Assembly (NCBI GenBank): GCA_920105625.2
Contig: OV050030.1
Span: 209,916,325-209,980,324, forward strand
Reading direction: 5' to 3'
Origin: Clusia tigrina
Lineage: Eukaryota; Arthropoda; Insecta; Diptera; Clusiidae
DNA: 64,000 bases
Numbering within the stretch: position 1 is the first letter of the stretch; each line of letters opens with the position of its first letter. This document shows, one piece after another, positions 8,667 through 19,826 of the stretch. Below the pieces are notes generated by a model. The model saw nothing but the letters and a program-made list of their open reading frames with translations. It had not been told where the DNA came from and searched no databases. Position numbers and translations under genes: made by a program.

Positions 8667-9457
8667 TTGATAAATCGGGATAACCTTGAAAATATGCCTC
8701 GTTGGGGGCGACCGAAAACTTTAACAGCCGGGAAAGAGAGTCAAATTCTCCAAGAAAATCGAAACAATCTTAACCTGTCCTCGCCAAAGTTAAATGATGT
8801 TCTGCAGAAAATCCTAAATACCAATGTATCAAATGAAACTGTGTGCAGGGTGCTTAGAAATGAAAATATACATGGACGAGGCTCGCGTAAAAAGCCTTTT
8901 ATCACAGAAGTAAACGTTTCAAAGCGAATTTATTTCACTAACAGTTTCAAAATGCAACAAGTTTCATTTTGGGAGTCAGTCATCTTTAGCAATGAGGGCA
9001 AATTTAACATTTTCGGCTTTAATGGGTGCATATGGAAAGGCGCAAGTCGGGAGAAGCCCTACTTCTTAATACCACCACACCAACAATAAAGCATGGTGGC
9101 GGATCATTGATGGTTTGGGGGTGTATGTCTGCTCGTGGTGTTGGAAACCTTGTGTTTATCGATGGCATTATGAATGCCAAAATGTACCTAGACATACTCC
9201 AGGAAAACCTAGTCCCTAGTGCCACCAAAATGGGATTTGCACCTTATGAGTTCCAGTTTCAACTAGGTAACGACCCAAAACACACTGCTTGGGTAGTTAG
9301 AATGTGGCTTTTATACAACACCAAGCAGTTGCAAACACCACCTCAGAGTCCGGACACTAATCCCATTGCGAATCTTTGGTCTCATCTTAAAAATATAGCC
9401 AGACCACATTACATTTCCTCAAAAACTGTCTTGAAGCAGGTACTCCAAGAAAAATGA
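8667..9457 (+). pseudogene. Tc1-like transposase, catalytically dead
   Basis: The N-terminal part (8667-9089) carries HTH/paired-type DNA-binding sequence, including GRPKTLTA. After a frameshift near 9030-9090 the catalytic domain continues in another frame (9026-9457) with KHGGGSLMVWGCMSARGVG and TPPQSPDTNPIANLW, typical of Tc1 transposases. All three positions of the DD34E triad look lost: SDE is SNE, QDNDPKH is QLGNDPKH, and NPIE is NPIA. The protein would cut and paste its own element; this copy cannot. Terminal inverted repeats were not found by eye. Confidence 0.8.
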
Positions 9458-9735
9458 GGAAAAATAAGTCCATAATATTGTCGCAAATTAGTCGAATCGA
9501 TGCCAAGACGTTTAGAGGCGATATGCGCTAATAAATAATTTTTCTTTAAACAAATAAAAATAAATAAACGAATACTTTTATGAGTTAAAAATATGGGTTA
9601 CTTAGGGTTTTCCTGCTCTCTTTTGATAGCGGATCGATATTTTTAGGAAGTTTTTTTTGCTTTGTCTTTCGTAAGCATCAGCCTATAAATATAGTAAAGA
9701 AACAAATCAAATATAACATCTCCAAGTCAGATTAC
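9458..9735. other. Spacer between the two transposase relics
   Basis: AT-rich sequence without a credible ORF. It probably contains the 3' end of the Tc1-like element and the 5' end of the mariner, but no inverted repeats could be matched by eye. Confidence 0.4.
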
Positions 9736-10647
9736 ATTGTAAAATATTGGATTGTTGAATTTGAACGCGGCCGAACAAGCACTGCACCAATACCATCAAC
9801 AGGAAGGCAAAAAGAGGTGGTTACTGAAGAAAATATCAAGAAAATCCTCGATATCGTTATGAATGATCGCCGAGTCAAGTTGCGTGAGATTGTTGAAATG
9901 GTAAACATATCATATGAACGTGTGTTCAACATTTTGCATGAACATTTGCATATGAAAAAGCTATCGGCAAGATCGGTGCCGCGTTTGCTCAGTGTTGGAC
10001 AAAAACGAGTTCGACAGACCACTTCACAGCGGTGTTTGGACATGATAAAGCGTAATCCTATTGAATTTTGGCGTCGATTAATAACTGTTGATGAAACGTG
10101 GGTCCCCCACTACATACCTGAAACCAAAAATCAATCAAAGCAATGGGTGGAAGCTGGTGGAAGTGCTCCGAAGAAGGCGAAGGCAGTGAAATCGGCTGGC
10201 AAGGTTATGGCCACTGTTTTTGGGATGCACACGGAATATTGCTCATCGATTATCTTGAAAAAGGATCCACAATCATAGGAAAGTATTATCGTGCACTATT
10301 GGATCAATTGATTGATGCAATCAAGGAAAAACGACCACATTTAAAGAAGAAAAAAATGCTCTTTCTTCAAGACAACGCACCGGTTCACACAGCATTAGAT
10401 ACGATGCTAAAATTACGTGAAATACACTTCGAATTGGTTAATCATCCACCTTATAGTCCACATTTAGCTCCTTGTGACTTTTTCCTGTTTCCAAACTTGG
10501 CTCGCAGGAAAAAGATTCATCTCAAACGAAGAAGTGAATACCGAAACTAACGCGTATTTTGAGGGGTTCCCGAAATCGTATTATTCAGATGGTATAAAAA
10601 AGTTGGAATATCGTCTTACTAAGTGTGTCGAAGTAAAAGGATATTGA
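9736..10647 (+). pseudogene. Mariner-family transposase, frameshifted
   Basis: Three frames together give a mariner transposase. The first (about 9736-10278) has YWIVEFERGRTST, HTH sequence with NISYERVFNILHEHL and VDETWVPHY, with the first catalytic Asp kept. The second (10217-10550) has DYLEKG, FLQDNAPVHT with the second Asp kept, and HPPYSPHLAPCDFFLFPNL, where the third Asp of the DD34D triad is His. The third (about 10526-10647) gives the C-terminus ending KCVEVKGY. Frameshifts lie near 10215 and 10515. It resembles irritans/mauritiana-type mariners. Confidence 0.82.
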
Positions 10648-10674
10648 GAAATAAATGGTTTTTGAAAAAAAAAA

Positions 10675-11001
10675 ATGCTTTTTTCCTACTTAGGAAGCTT
10701 TAATATCAATTCGCCCTCGTATATGTATATAATTATGTTCTGGATTCAAACATTAAAGCAAAGCGATAAATTTTGTATTTGTCAGTGTGCATGGTCACAT
10801 TTTAATATTGCACAAATCGTTGTAGTAGACAATTTGTTTGAAATATTTGTCACACCAGAAGATGGATATAAGTGCTTATTATTATCTATACGAAGAGGTG
10901 GAATACTTCCATATACGATATCGAATAAAAAACACCAAAAACAATATCCAACATCATGCCCATTTAGCGATATAGGTGATTTTTATACTGGAAAATATTA
11001 G
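10675..11001 (+). CDS. Unrecognised ORF, 108 aa
   Basis: The open frame begins at an A-run just after the mariner. The informative part is QIVVVDNLFEIFVTPEDGY followed by LLLSIRRGGILPYTISNKK. It has coding-like amino-acid use, and just past the stop the same strand keeps protein-like sequence (DEDLNLLKPV) in another frame, so it may be the relic of a longer gene. I do not recognise the family. It could be part of a DNA transposon or a Polinton-type element, given the Polinton 15 kb away. Confidence 0.35.
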   Translation: MLFSYLGSFNINSPSYMYIIMFWIQTLKQSDKFCICQCAWSHFNIAQIVVVDNLFEIFVTPEDGYKCLLLSIRRGGILPYTISNKKHQKQYPTSCPFSDIGDFYTGKY

Positions 11002-11257
11002 AACCATCGTGAAGAACCATTGATGAAGATCTAAATCTTTTAAAACCTGTTTGAAGAGAATAATTTGCACCCCACTGCAAGAACAACAAAAACAACAGCA
11101 ACAATATCAACACCAACAGCTGCATCACCATATCCAAACGAAAATTTTAAAACATTTTAAACCTAAAATTTTATATCATTCACACAAAATCAATATAAAT
11201 AAAAAATAACAAATAAACAAATTTTCTTAAAATTTTTATTTTTAATGTAAAAAAATT

Positions 11258-11260
<3 letters not shown>

Positions 11261-11338
<78 letters not shown>
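11261..11338. repeat. (TA)n microsatellite
   Basis: Uninterrupted TA dinucleotides, about 39 units. Confidence 0.95.
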
Positions 11339-11340
<2 letters not shown>

Positions 11341-11404
11341 AATAAAAAAAATAAAATATTTCTAATTTCTTATAATATATAATTCCTTTGAATATTTCTC
11401 TATT

Positions 11405-11593
11405 TTACATATGAAGACTATCGTCTTCATCGCCTTCCCTAAATTTACCCCAGATTCTTCGCTGGGATTCAGCCGAGAGTGTTCTGTTTTGGAGTAGTTC
11501 CTCCATCTCTGGGGCATCCCAACACACTTTGGCAAATCTAGAAGCGAATAGCACCGCTTCATCATACACTTTCCAGTATAGTGCTGCCTCCAT
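11405..11593 (-). CDS. Unrecognised small ORF, 62 aa
   Basis: The protein begins MEAALYWKVYDEAVLFASRF, is rich in charged and aromatic residues, and ends in an acidic tail (GEDEDD-like). Upstream, MEAAQ followed by a stop occurs in a near-duplicate of the start region (TATAAACATGGAAGCTGC against TATCAACATGGAGGCAGC), so the start has been duplicated. No homology recognised. Confidence 0.35.
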   Translation of the reverse strand: MEAALYWKVYDEAVLFASRFAKVCWDAPEMEELLQNRTLSAESQRRIWGKFREGDEDDSLHM

Positions 11594-12098
11594 GTTGATA
11601 GTTTGCTATTGCGCAGCTTCCATGTTTATAGTTTGATGTTTTCTGTTTATTTTAGAAGAATTACTCGTATTTATATGCAAAAATCATACAACCACATACG
11701 CAGGAACATGTTAGCTAGAAAAAATTATTCATATGACGTACAACCATATTTGCGATAACATGTAAATATTAACATAACAACCACATTTGACTTAACATGT
11801 AAATATTAACATAAAACTATTATGTTCAAATTTGATCATCTTCGCCAATATATAAAAATAGAATTAGTAAACATTTTTCAACATGTCTCATTCTGAAAAA
11901 AATTGTACAAAATAAAAAAATTCCCGATACAATTAATGTTGTTGATTTTCTGCTAGAGTAGAATAAAATAACAATTTTTAATATTGCTAATTAGATCGAA
12001 ATAAAAACAATAAATTATTTTAATATTTATAATTTATTATTCAATAAATTTTAGTTGTTATTTGAAAATATAGCATTTTCATCCTCTGGACTTTCATT
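11594..12098. other. AT-rich stretch with short repeats
   Basis: No credible gene. It contains two copies of AACATGTAAATATTAACATAA (11758-11818). On the plus strand TATATAAAAAT (about 11850) lies ~30 bp before a 10-codon ATG frame at 11883. Confidence 0.4.
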
Positions 12099-12392
12099 TC
12101 AGAATTCCGTGATAGGTTCTTCTTCTAAGTCCAACAAATATTTTCCTTGCTGTATTCGTTTCACGATATAGATAGTGTTAAGAGGGTTATTAATGTAATT
12201 TATTGCATTCTCACTAAGTGAATTAAATCCCTCAGGTAGAAACAATGCGATATCTTCTAAATTCGCCATCAACCATCGTCCATATTTCATCGAAACTAAT
12301 GTTATTCCTAATACCTTCATTGGATTATCCATTACTATATTATTGATTCCCCAAGATGGTTTGAGGTTTTTACCCAATAATTCTGCTTTCAC
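12099..12392 (-). CDS. Unrecognised ORF, 97 aa or longer
   Basis: The frame remains open upstream of the first Met (to about 12470), so the protein may be N-terminally longer. Its core, GITLVSMKYGRWLMANLEDI followed by ALFLPEGFNSLSENAINYIN, alternates hydrophobic strands. That resembles small OB-fold-like proteins (tKYG..l.aeL.....flP) I recall as multi-copy genes in insects; this is a weak recollection, not a demonstrated match. Upstream there is a ~45-bp imperfect duplication (CTACCAACAATA twice). Confidence 0.4.
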   Translation of the reverse strand: MKAELLGKNLKPSWGINNIVMDNPMKVLGITLVSMKYGRWLMANLEDIALFLPEGFNSLSENAINYINNPLNTIYIVKRIQQGKYLLDLEEEPITEF

Positions 12393-12875
12393 AAATTTAA
12401 AAATATTGTTGGTAGAAGTAATTTTTTGGTTTTCTGCAAGAAAGTATTGTTGGTAGGAGTCATTTTTGTTTTTGTGAATGAATATATAAATAAAATCAAA
12501 TATAATTAAAAGTATGAAATTATTGTATTTATGTTTCTCGATATATGTTGAGAAAGTAGTAAACTCACTAAAATGCTGATGAATTCTATATCATATCCAC
12601 GGTTTTTATATAAAAATTTGTTCCAGTAAATATATTTGAAAAACCAGAAATTTTCGGTTTTAGAAGTTGTTGTTTGTGTCTCTTACGGTGCGGTCTGGTT
12701 TCTTTTCAAAGAGCGACAGGACGTTTAATTGGCATTTTTTTATAAACAGTGTTTAGTGGTGGTTGCAGTCTGCCATCCAATAAAAATATATAGTGACAAT
12801 AAGTTAAAACAAAATTGCCACGAAACAAACAATAACAATAAACATACACATATATTAAGCGATTAGTGCGCCAAA

Positions 12876-14232
12876 ATGAGTGTAGGAATACACAAAAAAA
12901 AAGAGATAGCTTCAGTTATGGAAAATCAAAGAGCCGGCTCTCCCAATTGCGTGCCCTATAATAGCGGTCCATCTATGCCGGAAACTCTCAGAGAGTGATC
13001 TTCTCCACAAAAAAAAAACCAAAAGGTTGATTGTATAAATATGCAAGGTGCCCTGTCCTCCTCAAATACTATAATCAGATAAATATATTGATTCACTCAC
13101 AATAAAACACCCAGTAGGATATATTCACACCGATCCACAATCTAAATGTCGTATACAAATTCCTGTAGTGAAAACAAACCAAACCCCTAAACGCGCTAGA
13201 TCAAGCCCAGAACACACCACTCAAAATAAACAAAAACAGTAAAAACTATGGGACTACTGGCTTGATTTGCTTGCTAGCTCAAATAGATTCTACTACGGTA
13301 CTAGTCCACAAGAAAGGGACCAAAGAGTCCCGAAACCTCCTACAATCTACGTCTCTGGAGTAAATCTTGCTCAACCGTTACTAGAACTGCTAAGAAACAT
13401 TGGCAAGAATGAATATCAGCTCAAATTCCTCAAAGATAGCGAGGTTACAATTCAACCAAGGTCAGGAGAAGGGCACAAAACTATTATAAAAGCTCTGGCT
13501 GAAAAGAGCATAGAATTCCATACATATAAACCCAAATAGGAAAACGACTTTAGCGTTATATTAAAAGCACTACACCACAAAATATCAACAAAAGAAATAA
13601 AAGAGGAAATAACTAGATTGGGATTCGATGTTACAAACGTTTCATATATAAAACAAAGATTTATAAAGCATCCGTTGTCGATGTTTCATGTCAACTTAAA
13701 ACAAAACAAAAATGATACAGACATTTATAAAATTGAATCAGTTATGCACACAAAAATAAAATTCGAACCACCAAATAAAAAGAGAGAAATAGCTCAGTAC
13801 AAAATATTGCAACCATACTCCTCGATGCTTTAAATGCGTTGGCAATCATGCAACGTCAGACTACCCTAGTAAAGAAAAATTACAGGATGTGAAATGTGTG
13901 CTATGCGGAGGAAACCACCCGGCTAATTACAGAGGGTGCAATGTGTACAAAGAATTACACCAAAAAACATTTCCCACGCTAAGGCAGAAAGTGTTTGAAA
14001 ACACTAAATTTAATAAAGCCCAGATTCCGAAAGCCAACCAGGTTGCACATATGCGCAAATCGCCAAACAGAACACGCAACAAGAGCAAACTTTAAACCAG
14101 CAAAGTGAAAATCAATTCGCCCCATATCGATCAAATGACATGACTGAATTAAAGAGTATGGTAAAAAGCCTTATGGAACAAATGCGAACAATTCTCAATT
14201 TGTTTTCAACAGTGATCTCTAAATTGGCTTAA
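12876..14232 (+). pseudogene. Jockey ORF1 (Gag-like nucleic-acid-binding protein)
   Basis: It starts at the ATG at 12876 (MSVGIHKKKEIAS) and is broken by several stops and frameshifts. Recognisable blocks are PPTIYVSGVNLAQPLLELL (13340s), the RRM-like FSVILKALHHKISTKEIKEE in another frame (13546 on), FEPPNKKREIAQY, and zinc-knuckle sequence CVLCGGNHPANYRGC (13889-14095). It ends LNLFSTVISKLA before TAA at 14230. ORF1 binds element RNA in a ribonucleoprotein. Confidence 0.72.
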
Positions 14233-14665
14233 TGGAAAAAAACTTTAAATTGCGGTATGTAATGTGAACGGGCTTCCTCGTCAGAGTAATGAAGTCAAAA
14301 CATTTATGGAACAGAACAACATTGCCATAATGCTAATATCTGAGACACCCTTCACAAGCAAAAGCTTCTTAAAAATAAATCAGTACAAAATTTATCACAC
14401 AAATCATCCAGCTGGACCGAAAAAACGGAAGAAAAAAACCCACATTCAAGCAACAAGCATAACAATACAGGACCCATATGGACCGTTAACCATAACATTA
14501 GTGTATTGCCCTCAGAGGTATTCCATTAAAAAAGAGCAATATTACCATATTTTTCAGGCTGTACGATTTTTAGCTGGTGGTGATTACAACGCTAAACACC
14601 AATTTTGGGGTTCTCGGACAATCAATCCGAAAGGAAGAGAGCTACTAAAAACAATGCAAGAATAG
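14232..14665 (+). pseudogene. Jockey ORF2, endonuclease fragment
   Basis: The ORF1 stop and ORF2 start overlap as TAATG (14230-14234). An early frame break follows. The endonuclease (AP/exonuclease III fold) then shows NVNGLPRQSNEVKTF, the catalytic-Glu region LISETPFTS and GDYNAKHQFWGSR. It ends RELLKTMQE, after which the next element begins, so most of the endonuclease and all of RT are absent. Confidence 0.75.
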
Positions 14666-14699
14666 ATGTTATTGTTGCAACCTCCAATAATGTCCTGCT

Positions 14700-15733
14700 C
14701 CAGCAGTGGATTGTCGCGCTACAAAAAAACCGTCAGCAACAACAACATCTGCCTTCTATACGTACGGTACAACAACTATCTACTCGACTACAACTGCGAC
14801 ATCAACATGTTCTTCTGCCTGTGTGCAAATTTCGCCAAAAGGCGTGCAGGTAAGTCAACTGCAATCGCTACAAAAGAGAGCACGAACCTCACCCACGACA
14901 GATGAGCGACACTAATTCGGAAAGAAAAAACAAATTTGCTGCTTTGACCGTTGATGATGACGAACTTGCCGAACCCTTGATCAAAATGTGTCCGAAAAAA
15001 AACAAATAGATCGAAAAAAAAAGTTTAATCAAACCACCCCCTATATACGTACAAGGCGTAGAATACATAAAGACGTTAAACAATGCGCTAACCGCTGTTG
15101 TAGACAGTAACTTCATATTTAAAATATTAACAAACAATGAAGTACGAGTTCAATCGAATGACTCGGGAAACATACACAAAAATATTCCATATGCTACAGC
15201 AAAAAGGTACGAAGCTGTACACATTTAAACCCAAAAATGAAAGGGGTTTCAAAGTCATTCTTCGCAATATGCACCCCTCCGCAGACCAAGAAGAAATTAA
15301 AAATGAGCTTGGTGAAAACGGTCACAAAGGTTTAAATATAACTAATATAACTCAACGGACAACAAAAAAACCGCTACCACTGTTTAGCATAGAACTAGAA
15401 ATAAATACTAACAATAAAGATATTTATAGCATTAACAAATTAATGCATTGCATAGCAGTTTTTGAGGCACCTCATCATAAAAGAGAAGTCACTAAATGCC
15501 AAAAATACGGACATCCAAAAAATTATTGCACAAGGGATCCAGTATGTGTGAAATGCGCTGCAAAGCATCAACAAGCAACAAGTGAATGCCAAAAAAAAAA
15601 ATAACAAACGCAGCTGAAATTAAATGTGCCCTATGTGGCGGAAATCATACTGCAAACTACAAAGGCTGTGAAATATACAAAGCCATAAAAATTCAAAGGT
15701 CTCCATCTTTACGCAGAAAGGATCCATTATTAC
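14700..15733 (+). pseudogene. Jockey ORF1, 5' portion
   Basis: Sequence around 14706-15000 encodes a Ser/Thr-rich N-terminus and then SERKNKFAALTVDDDE, with a frame change at about 14905. After a stop near 15008 come IYVQGVEYIKTLNNALTAV and the PRE_C2HC-like region (FKVILRNMHPSADQEEIKNE) in 15137-15604. The zinc knuckles are CQKYGHPKNYCTRDPVC and CALCGGNHTANYKGC. The sequence runs directly into the BEL insertion at 15733 and resumes at 22161. Confidence 0.75.
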
Positions 15734-15975
15734 TGTGACGAGTAAAGGATCGAAGTTTAATTTTGGCAACTTAAAAAATTTATTTCTAAAATACAAAAGT
15801 AAAAATCAATACAAATTAAAAATGTGCTGTGCGTAGCTTACCGTGGTGTGCTCCTCGGCTGTCACTCGTCAACTGTGCAAACCGGCAACACGCTCACGAT
15901 CAGCGAAACACAACATTCGAATAAACGATGGCAATTCACGAATGGTCGGCAACTCTTCGGCAAATATTTCTTACA
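15734..15975 (-). repeat. BEL 3' LTR
   Basis: 242 bp, plus-strand TGTGACGAGTAAAGG to ATATTTCTTACA. It is identical to 21914-22155 except about two substitutions (CGTCAACTG against CGTCGACTG; ATTCGAATAA against ATTCAAATAA). Confidence 0.93.
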
Positions 15976-15991
15976 CTCCCGACCCCGTGAA

Positions 15992-17350
15992 TCACTTCAA
16001 TTCACCACATTCCACTTCCAAAACAGCTAGTTTTGAAACAGGTCGACACAACAATCCAGAACTGGTGCGTACATCTGCTTGTCTTACTTGGCCATCAGCT
16101 CCTTTGTAGGTTTTTTCTACTCGTCCACGGCACCACTTGTTTCTTGGCAAGTTCACGTCACATATAAAAACCAAGGCGCCTTCTTTCAAGGAGGTGGTTG
16201 GTTGGCACCATTTCACTCGACGTGTCAAGGTGGGCAAATACTCCGCTACCCATCGTTTCCAGAATTTATCTCGTAATTGCCTCACTATTCGCCATTGTTT
16301 GCGCAGCACGCATGGTTTGTCACTGATGTCAGCTGAACCGGGCGTTTGCGCAGTATTCGCTGTACCCAAAATAAAATGATTGGGTGTCAGAGGTTCCTCT
16401 TCATCTATGGATACTGGCAAGTGGGTAAGTGGTCTCGAATTGACGACATTTTCAGCTTCAATAAGTAGACATTGAAGTGTATGTTCTCGAGGAGCCACTT
16501 CTTTCAGTGTATGTCGCAAAACCCTTTTGACGCACTGCACCATACGTTCCCACACCCCACTCAACACCTTTCGATGACAACTCCGTCAAAATGCGCTCGC
16601 AATCAAATACTTCTGAAAATCGTGCCGCTTCACCGCTTGCCCCAATAAAATTTTTTCCATTGTCGCTACGTATTCGTTTAGGTATACCACGACGATTTAT
16701 AAAGTTGCGTATGGCCTGCATCAGTGAACAAATCAAATGCTATTTCCAAATGCACCGTTCTGATGGTGAGACAAGTGAACAGTGCTACCCACCGTTTTTC
16801 AGTACGTCGCCCTATCGTTACCAAAACTGGTCCAAAATAGTCCAATCCTGTATAACTGAATGGTCTCACAAAAGGCGTCAATCGGTCGACAGGTAGTGGA
16901 CCCATTATTGGTGTAACTGGTTTCAATTTCCTTAGTCTGCATATCTGGCAAGTATTGATTACCTTTCGCATTTCTTGTCTGATGCGTACTACCCAATACT
17001 TTCTTCGGATTTCGCATATTGTCGCCTCTATATTTTGATGCTTCATTTGGCAATGAAAATAGTATATAACCAGAGAAGTGAATGGATGTCGAGGCGGCAA
17101 GATAATTGGACGTTTCGTTTCATAACCAGCTGGCTGCATCTATACGCCCGTATACTCTCAGAACGCCCTTATCGTCTATGTATGGGGTAAGACTGTATAA
17201 ATCACTCTGCAACGTCACACCTTTGCCATTCGTAATTGCTTCTCTCTCCATGCCATATACTTCAGATTGAGCTTGCCGACATAATATCCACTCCGCTGCT
17301 TCCAGTTCAGATACTTGTAGGCCTATTTGAACACAAAGCTGCCGACGCAT
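15992..17350 (-). pseudogene. BEL pol, integrase
   Basis: Successive frames (17350-17120, 17139-16678, 16736-16458, 16567-15992) encode the BEL integrase. They show an N-terminal region with AEWILCRQAQSEVYG, zinc-binding HPFTSLVIYYFHCQMKH with CQIC, a first catalytic Asp in GLDYFGPVLV, a second in IRSDNGKNF and the Glu in GVWERMVQCVKR. The BEL C-terminal domain follows (EPLTPNHFILG, WWRKMV-like segments). Catalytic residues appear intact, but at least three frameshifts break the reading. Confidence 0.83.
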
Positions 17351-19571
17351 GCGGCAATTTGAAGCAAACCGAAGCCCACGCGACTGATCGAATTAATTTA
17401 TACAACGACGAAAATCTTTCGAATTTGAAGATACGCTCATTATTTATGGTTAAGGCAAACTTTGGCTCTAACTCCTCTTCCATAGCTGCCGTAGCTTCTT
17501 GGATGTGTTCAGTAATTGGCCATTCACTTTCATCGTACCGAAGGAACTCTGGTCCTTGAAACCATCTTGACATAAATGAGAAATCGATTTTAAAATTTAA
17601 GCGAGTAGCCTCATCAGCTACATTTTTCTCTGTAGGAAGCCAACGCCATTCCGATACTTTGCTGGCGGCTAAAATCTCGGCTATACGGTGTGCCACAAAT
17701 GGCTTGTAGCGGCGATTTCCTTGCGCGATCCACTTAATTACCGTCTTTGAGTCGCTCCAAAAGATGCAATCGGCAGATTCTAAAGAGTGGCCTTCCTTGA
17801 TGGTTTGCATCACGCGAGTACCCAGAACAGCTGCTTGCAGCTCGAGTCTGGGCACCGTCATCGGTTTCAAAGAAGCACATCTGCTTTTAGCGAACACCAA
17901 GGAAACTTCGACTTCACCATCAGAATAAGTGCTGCGCCAATACGCGGCGGCTGCAAATGCGTCTTGGCTTGCATCAACGAATATATGCAATTGTCGATTC
18001 TTTGGTACGCCTCTGGTAAAGTAGCAACGCGGTATTTTAACTTCCGGAATCTTCTTGATGTTCTCTTGCCATTTGCTCCAACCGTCATATATGTAGATAG
18101 GCACTTGTTCATCCCAACAAATGTTGGATCGCCATACTTCACGCAACAATATCTTTGCTCCTACCACAACGTGGGCTAAAAATCCCAGTGGATCAAATAT
18201 TGACATTACAATACTAAGGAACTCCCGTTTCGTAGGACCCCTGTTCCCATCCACCACATCTGCGTCCACATTGTTAAACTGCAACTTATAGCTAAATGTG
18301 TCTTCACCTGGTTGCCACAATATTCCGAGTACTTTTCCAAAACTATTGGAGAATGCTTCGTTACTAATATGGGCTTCGTCTTGTAGAGCGCACAACACTT
18401 CAAATGAGTTCGAACTAAATTTGCATAGTTCAAATCCCGCACCTTTATGTATATCACGCACTTGTTTGGATACGGTAATGGCTTCAGAAATCGTATCGAA
18501 GCTGTCTACATAATCGTCGACGTAATGGTGTTGCAGAATTGCTTTCACCGCTCTTGGATAGAATAAACTGATGTTGTAATGCGTTCACACATTTAACATA
18601 TTGAGCAGCACTCGGCGAACAGGCGGCCCCGAAGGTCATAACGCACATTTCATAGACGTCGGGTTTTCTCTGACTGTCGCCATTGCGCCATAAAAATCTG
18701 TGTGCACATCTGTCTTCTAGTCGAATCGAAACTTGGTGGAACATCTCACGAATGTCACCACATACAGCAATAGCTCCTTCTCGAAAGCTAAACAATACTG
18801 ATGGCATTGGTTTATAGTCCTGCGGACCCTTTAATAACCGTGAATTCAAAGAAACTCCATTAACGGTAGCAGCTGAGTCAAACACCAATCGCAATTTACC
18901 AGGTTTGTTTGGATTCTTAACTGCAAAATGCGGAATGTACCATGTTCTAGGGGTTATCTTGGAAGCCTCATCTGACTGCACTTGCGCGCATAACCCTTGT
19001 CAATATAACTTTCGATTATACCGTCGTATGCTTTACCAAATTCTAGTTCCTTCTCCATTTTGCGTTCTATACCAAGCAAGCGTTTAAAGGCCATAGAGTA
19101 GCTATCAGGAAACTCGAAATTGTCCTGATCCCAAAGCAAACCGGTTTCAAACTTGTCACCTATTTTTCTTGTGACAGCTTATAAAATATTGCGTGCTCTC
19201 ACCTCCTCGTCTGGCTCTACCGCCGGTGCTGGGCGAACGCCAAAGTTCTCAGTTTCAAAATAGTCAGCTACAGACCGATGCAAATTATCTGCCACTATTG
19301 AATGGGTTAATAAACAGGATGGTGTCGCCGAAACGTGCTCATTTGTTTTCCCAAACACAATCCATCCAAGTAGAGTTTTAGCGGCATGCGGCCCTTTCGC
19401 TCCCAAACACAAAGTTTCAATAGGCAAGCCTAAATGACAGTGATCTAAACCAATGAGAATTTGAGGTGTGGCATCTGAATATGGTTTTACTGGTAGCGCT
19501 GGTAAATTGCGATCGCTCGGATGCAAATCTCTTTTAAGCAGACTTTGCATTGGTAAATTCAAATTTTCCAC
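17307..19571 (-). pseudogene. BEL pol, reverse transcriptase and RNase H
   Basis: The N-terminal pol block (19571-19179) has ILIGLDHCHLGLP and LLGWIVFGK. RT follows as WYIPHFAVKNPNKPGKLRLV, GDIREMFHQVSI and YVDDYVDSF, so the catalytic Asp pair is present. RNase H follows with HIFVDASQDAFAAAAYW, LELQAAVLGTR and FWSDSKTVIKWI. The 413-residue frame 18548-17307 holds palm to RNase H unbroken; frameshifts lie near 19180, 18970 and 18545. RT copies the element RNA in cytoplasmic particles. Confidence 0.87.
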
Positions 19572-19826
19572 ACCATAAACATTACGCAGCGGAAACTATC
19601 TGTTGTTTGCAATCCCACTTATGTGAACATCGACCACTATAGCTGATTGCTGCTCGGAGCGACCGCCAAACCTTTGCAGATTAATTTTTCGGTCTTCTCC
19701 ACGGAGGCCCAGTTTTGCTATCAAGTTGCTGTTCATCATGGTGACGGATCAACCTTCATCTAAGAGTGCGTACGTACGGATTGTCTTCTTTGGACCATAC
19801 AGCGTTACGGGCAATATTTTGAACAG
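19572..19826 (-). pseudogene. BEL pol, aspartic protease
   Basis: Between gag and RT the minus strand encodes LYGPKKTIRTYALLDEG followed directly by a stop and then SVTMMNSNLIAKLGLRGE. BEL proteases normally read ALLDxGSxVT, so the stop replaces a residue two positions after the catalytic Asp-Glu-Gly. Confidence 0.7.

Larger units (their letters stand above)
12660..14665 (+). mobile_element. Jockey-type LINE, 3'-truncated
   Basis: It has a non-coding 5' region with TTACGGTGCGGTCTGGTTTC, a broken ORF1 and the endonuclease start of ORF2, and stops where the next LINE begins at about 14666. Jockey-clade LINEs have an internal promoter, a Gag-like ORF1 and an endonuclease/RT ORF2. Confidence 0.75.
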
